DNA of 10,517 nt, taken from assembly GCA_035512595.1 (NCBI GenBank), contig DATKDU010000422.1:1-10517 (forward strand), written 5' to 3'. Shown here piece by piece: positions 6,897 to 10,517 of the stretch. Both the position numbers and the translations under genes were made by a program. Position 1 is the first letter of the stretch, and the number at the start of each line of letters is the position of its first letter. The DNA is from DATKDU01 sp035512595 (GTDB lineage: Bacteria; Planctomycetota; Planctomycetia; Pirellulales; Pirellulaceae). The notes below the pieces were generated by a model. That model had not been told where the DNA came from and made no database searches. It was given only the letters and a program-made list of their open reading frames with translations.

Positions 6897-7793
6897 GTGA
6901 ATTCTTGCCCGAGAATCGTAATGATGGCGTTGGCTGCGATCCTCATATCGGGGTTTGCGTCATGCCGTCCCCCGCCAGTTGGCACATCACCTTCTTCCCC
7001 GCAGCCTTCCCCTGCAGCGCCTCAAGCAAGCCAACCTGCACAACCGGCCGTTCCGAAAGCGACTTCGGGCGCCGTCGCGTCAACAGAAGACACGACTCAA
7101 CCGCAAGTTTCTGTAAACGGACCGACAGTGCCCGATAATGCGGTGTTTCGCCCGTCGCTCGATACCACCCAGGGAACCGTTGATGCGGGAACTGCATTTG
7201 CGGTTCAACTGGAAGGTCGGTCACAACCCGTGGTGCTCTCGGCGCTCCACCTGCTCGGTCCGGCGGGCGGATTGGAGGAGCAAGTAGCGGCGGCCGATGT
7301 CGGCAAAGTGATAAAAAGCGTCGAACTTGTTGACTGTTTCAAGGAAGGAACGCCCATTGAAATTGGCAACTCCGTAATCGTGATCGCGGACGCAGCTCCC
7401 GTGGGCAAGCCAGCCAAGGCGGGCGATGTTATTGCGTTTTTGTCCCCTGAAGGTTCCGGAGTCCACGCCTACCGACTGGCCGAATCGTTTCCAATACCAG
7501 GTGAACGTGTCTGGCTTGCGGCGCAGATCTTCGAGGGCGCACCAATCGACCAGCGACTCCACGCTGCGACCGTGACTGGAAAGTTCCCCACCGGTGAATG
7601 CCAGTACCGCTTCGACAACCAAATTAAGATAACCGCGACAAGTGGTGCTCCAGTCCTGAATGCCGCAGGTGAAGTCGTGGCGATCAACCTGGGGGGACTC
7701 GATGTCGAAGGCAGAATCCACGGAGTTGGCAATCCCGTCGAGGTGTTTCGACCGGCGATTATGGCGGCCATAGGGTCGAGCTCCCGACCTTAG
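6897..7793 (+). CDS. Predicted lipoprotein with divergent trypsin-like domain
   Basis: The 298-residue product starts at a GTG with GAGGAA 6 bases upstream. A signal peptide (IVMMALAAILISGFAS, about 7-22) ends at Cys23 in a lipobox-like FASC, so it is probably lipid-anchored. A Pro/Ala/Ser/Gln-rich linker follows (about 25-60). The globular part resembles a trypsin-fold protease: GTAFAVQLEGRSQPVVLSAL leads to His118 (ALHLLG), a candidate Asp is Asp165 (VIVIADAAP), and TSGAPVLNAAGEVVAINLGG holds Ser249. The usual GDSGG/GNSGG is ATSGA here, and the residues around His are not the standard TA(A)H, so activity is doubtful. It may be an inactive or highly specialised relative. The gene lies downstream of the two-helix protein on the same strand and could share its transcript. 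Confidence 0.68.
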   Translation: MNSCPRIVMMALAAILISGFASCRPPPVGTSPSSPQPSPAAPQASQPAQPAVPKATSGAVASTEDTTQPQVSVNGPTVPDNAVFRPSLDTTQGTVDAGTAFAVQLEGRSQPVVLSALHLLGPAGGLEEQVAAADVGKVIKSVELVDCFKEGTPIEIGNSVIVIADAAPVGKPAKAGDVIAFLSPEGSGVHAYRLAESFPIPGERVWLAAQIFEGAPIDQRLHAATVTGKFPTGECQYRFDNQIKITATSGAPVLNAAGEVVAINLGGLDVEGRIHGVGNPVEVFRPAIMAAIGSSSRP

Positions 7794-7799
7794 AACGCC

Positions 7800-8013
7800 T
7801 GATGCCGATGCGGGTTCCAGATGCTTTCAGGGCGAGGGAAATTCATGTTCCGGCAGCCCAGGGGGGCGCTGCGCTGGCCCTGGCCTATCGTCCGGTGGGC
7901 CCGGCGGGCCTGCAAGGGAGTGGCTGTCCGGCGGTCGCGGCGGTCGCGGCAATGTCCTCTCGCGAAGCGAGAGGACTACAGCGGAGCGAGAGGACTACGC
8001 CGGAAGGAGAGGG
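7800..8013. repeat. Composite hairpin repeat, copy B
   Basis: This is the same arrangement as at 1705-1967, in the same orientation. It holds a decayed TTTCAGGGCG unit (7824-7833) and a CCAGGG...CCCTGG stem (7858-7883) followed by GGCCTATCGTCC. Then come a duplicated 9-mer CGGTCGCGG (7932-7940, 7941-7949) and the hairpin GTCCTCTCGC-gaa-GCGAGAGGAC (7954-7976). It fills the whole interval between the lipoprotein stop and the dienelactone hydrolase stop. Both genes converge here, so the hairpins might serve as a bidirectional end of transcription, although no T-run is present. Confidence 0.8.
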
Positions 8014-8874
<861 letters not shown>

Positions 8875-8917
8875 CGGATGGTCCTTGGGATGGTGAGATG
8901 GTTCGCTCGGCAAAGCA

Positions 8918-9053
8918 CGAAATCCGAAGCACCAAATCCGAAACAAATTCAAAAATACGAAAATCGAATGTTCAAAACTTTAGAGGCGGACAGTTTGGGA
9001 CCTTCGTATTTCGGTCATTCGTGCTTGTTTCGGATTTCGAGCTTCGGATTTCG
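8918..9053. repeat. Long imperfect inverted repeat between divergent genes
   Basis: Arms of 29 bp at 8918-8946 and 9025-9053 pair with two mismatches. Each arm itself holds two copies of an AAATCCGAA motif. Inside the arms there are further complementary pieces: AAATACGAA near 8953-8961 against TTCGTATTT at 9004-9012, and CAAAACT against AGTTTGG nearer the centre. The whole region can fold into a cruciform or long hairpin of about 136 bp. The AT-rich arms contrast with the GC-rich genes. It resembles a MITE-like, non-coding element; no target duplication was identified. Confidence 0.8.
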
Positions 9054-9063
9054 GGTTTCTCTT

Positions 9064-9086
9064 GTCCCCGCGCGGAGCGTGGGAAC
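9064..9086. repeat. Palindromic repeat unit, same family as 173-195
   Basis: The 23-bp unit containing GCGGAGCGTGGGAAC differs from the copy at 173-195 by one base (G for A at the sixth position of the motif, CCCGCG versus CCCACG). It directly follows the right arm of the long inverted repeat and lies just upstream of the promoter of the ankyrin gene. Confidence 0.8.
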
Positions 9087-9102
9087 GAGGGCTGCGTCCC
9101 GC

Positions 9103-9108
9103 TATGAT
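9103..9108 (+). promoter_or_regulatory. -10 box of the ankyrin-protein gene
   Basis: TATGAT matches the sigma-70 type consensus TATAAT at five of six positions and lies 30 bases before the ATG at 9139, which would give a leader of about 23-25 bases. No good -35 box is present 17 bases upstream, where the palindromic repeat ends, so strength and factor are uncertain. Confidence 0.5.
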
Positions 9109-9138
9109 AGGCCCCTGAAACCCCTGGAATCTACTCCC

Positions 9139-10517
9139 ATGAAACTCGGTTGCACTGTCAGCCTGCTCCTCTTCGGGGCGTTCGTGTACGGCTACTACGT
9201 GTGGCTCGGACAGACCTTTGATTCCTCGTCGCGGGAGGTGTGGATCGCGTCGTTCGTCGCCGGGCTGATCGCGACCGGCGGCATTGGGGCGCTGATGAAC
9301 TCGTATTACGCCTGGCGCGACGGCTCGGTCCTCAGCGACGCGCTGGTCGATATGCCGCGGCGGGACGGCCGGCGGACGGCCGCCGCCGGGACGCTGGAGC
9401 CGCTGGGGGAGCCGCTGGTCGCGCCGCTGTCGGGAAAAGCCTGCGTGCTGTACGAGTACGACATCTATCGCAACGTGACGCGGAGCAAGAAGGGGGGCGG
9501 CACCGAGACCAACAAGTCGGTCGATTTCGCCGGCCTGGGAAAGGCCGAATGCATCATCCGCTCCACGTCGTCCAAGCTGCGGCTGATCGGCTTTCCCGAC
9601 CTCGAGCCGGTCGCCGACGAGCATTTCAGCGACCAGGCCGACGTCGAGCGGGCGCGGCAGTACGTGCAATTCACTGCCTGGGACGACGCCAGCGGCCTGG
9701 GAATCTTGCAAGGGGCGCACGGCATGTGGAGCGCGCTGACCGGCAGTGAAGAGTCGCTCCGCAAGGACTGGCGAATGATCGGGGTCAAGGAATGTCCCTG
9801 GCTTGGGCCAGCGCCGCAGCAACCGGCCGCCGAGTCGTACCCAGACGCAGCCGTTGAAACGAGCAGCGCGCTGGACGCGGAGGACCACGAGCCGGAGCCA
9901 CTTGACGAGGACTTCGACGACGAGGAGGAACTGGACGACGACGATGACGTGGAGTCCACATGGCAGGACGGCAGCGGCTATCATCCCCTGCTCGCCGAGA
10001 AGCGGATCGAACCGGGGCAGCAGGTCGTCGCCATCGGCCGCTACGACGAAGTGCGGCAAGGGCTTGTCAGCGGCGGAACGCAGACGATCAAGATCTATCT
10101 CGACGACGTGCAGTCGGTCGCCCGCAAGCTGGCCAGCGCCAAGTGGAGCTATCTGTTCGGCGGCATTCTCACGCTGGTGCTCGTCAATGCGGGCGTGGGG
10201 GGGGCCCAGCAGATCTACCGCCGCAGCGACACCGCCCAGCGGAAGTGGCGCGGCGAGCTCGAGCAGGCGATCCGCCAGGGGGACGCGGCAGCGATCCAAA
10301 AACTCGAGCAGCGGGGGGCCGATCTGAAGGCGCTGTTCGCCGCGGGCCGCCAGCCGGTCTTGATGAGCGTCCGCGACCCGGCGATGGCGAAATTGCTCAT
10401 CGAGCGGGGGGCCGACGTCAACGCCGCCGACGAAGACGGCACCACGCCGCTGATGCAGGCCGTGCGGAGCAAGAACCCCGCGCTGGTCAAGCTGCTGATC
10501 GAGGCCAAGGCCGATCT
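9139..10517 (+). CDS. Membrane-anchored GIDE-like/ankyrin-repeat protein (3' end cut by window)
   Basis: The frame is open from the ATG at 9139 to the right edge (459 complete codons, no stop). Two N-terminal membrane segments (about 5-22 and 33-53) are followed by a domain of about 60-330. It resembles the GIDE domain of MULAN-type membrane proteins: GTLEPLGEPLVAPLSGKACV, YEYDIYRNVTRS, SSKLRLIGFPDLE and, at its end, PGQQVVAIGRYDEVRQGLV. A very acidic insert lies at about 248-274 (DEDFDDEEELDDDDD). A third membrane segment, about 336-355 (WSYLFGGILTLVLVNAGVGG), is followed by ankyrin repeats from about 385 (LLIERGADVNAADEDGTTPL, then VKLLIEAKADL). In MULAN a RING follows at the matching place; here ankyrin repeats do. 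The role is probably protein interaction at the membrane. Ankyrin call strong, GIDE call moderate. No strong ribosome binding site; ATG chosen from the promoter and signal-like start. Confidence 0.8.
   Translation, partial: MKLGCTVSLLLFGAFVYGYYVWLGQTFDSSSREVWIASFVAGLIATGGIGALMNSYYAWRDGSVLSDALVDMPRRDGRRTAAAGTLEPLGEPLVAPLSGKACVLYEYDIYRNVTRSKKGGGTETNKSVDFAGLGKAECIIRSTSSKLRLIGFPDLEPVADEHFSDQADVERARQYVQFTAWDDASGLGILQGAHGMWSALTGSEESLRKDWRMIGVKECPWLGPAPQQPAAESYPDAAVETSSALDAEDHEPEPLDEDFDDEEELDDDDDVESTWQDGSGYHPLLAEKRIEPGQQVVAIGRYDEVRQGLVSGGTQTIKIYLDDVQSVARKLASAKWSYLFGGILTLVLVNAGVGGAQQIYRRSDTAQRKWRGELEQAIRQGDAAAIQKLEQRGADLKALFAAGRQPVLMSVRDPAMAKLLIERGADVNAADEDGTTPLMQAVRSKNPALVKLLIEAKAD

Noticed and set aside
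8980..10299. Long minus-strand frame (439 codons) opposite the ankyrin gene
   Set aside because: The plus strand encodes membrane segments, a GIDE-like domain and ankyrin repeats; the minus product begins and ends in repeats and has no domain.

Overview
The window looks like chromosomal DNA from a high-GC planctomycete. This is inferred mainly from the intergenic repeats: palindromic units of the type CCCACGCGGAGCGTGGGAAC, hairpins built on CCTCTCGC/GCGAGAGG and CCCAGGCC/GGCCTGGG, and a long inverted repeat rich in AATCCGAA. Families of this kind are, to my knowledge, typical of Pirellulales/Gemmatales-like genomes. No rRNA, tRNA, CRISPR array or transposase gene was seen.

Layout. (1) 1-1552, minus strand: the C-terminal part of a superfamily 2 (restriction-type) helicase. 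It has no recognisable N-terminal half here, and its C-terminal end runs in frame into a cluster of palindromic repeats. Upstream of it lies an intact PIN-domain toxin / ribbon-helix-helix antitoxin pair, followed by a short sequence resembling a degenerate integron attC site. This is a defence/accessory remnant. (2) 1553-2325: a gene-free stretch filled with several repeat families. (3) 2326-6248, plus strand: a tight operon of an ArsR-type regulator, a P2-type cation-transporting ATPase and a tandem-domain universal stress protein. The ATPase keeps all catalytic motifs but differs from the SERCA calcium site at two positions. (4) 6533-7793, plus strand: a two-helix small membrane protein and a predicted lipoprotein with a divergent trypsin-like domain. 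(5) 7800-8013: a second copy of the composite repeat seen at 1705-1967, in the same orientation, so the two copies flank blocks 3 and 4. (6) 8014-8874, minus strand: a Tat-exported dienelactone hydrolase-like enzyme. (7) 8875-9138: a divergent promoter region with a 29-bp-arm inverted repeat, another palindromic repeat and a good -10 box. (8) 9139 to the right edge, plus strand: a membrane-anchored protein with a GIDE-like domain, an acidic linker, a further membrane segment and ankyrin repeats, cut by the window end.

How it fits together: the most coherent unit is regulator + ion pump + stress protein, which suggests regulated cation homeostasis under stress; the transported ion and the inducer cannot be read from sequence alone. 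The two genes after it may belong to the same envelope/stress neighbourhood but have their own ribosome binding sites and a 284-nt gap before them. The most unusual items are the in-frame palindromic repeat extension of the helicase, the direct-repeat flanks of the pump block, the altered ion-binding residues of the ATPase and the GIDE-ankyrin architecture.
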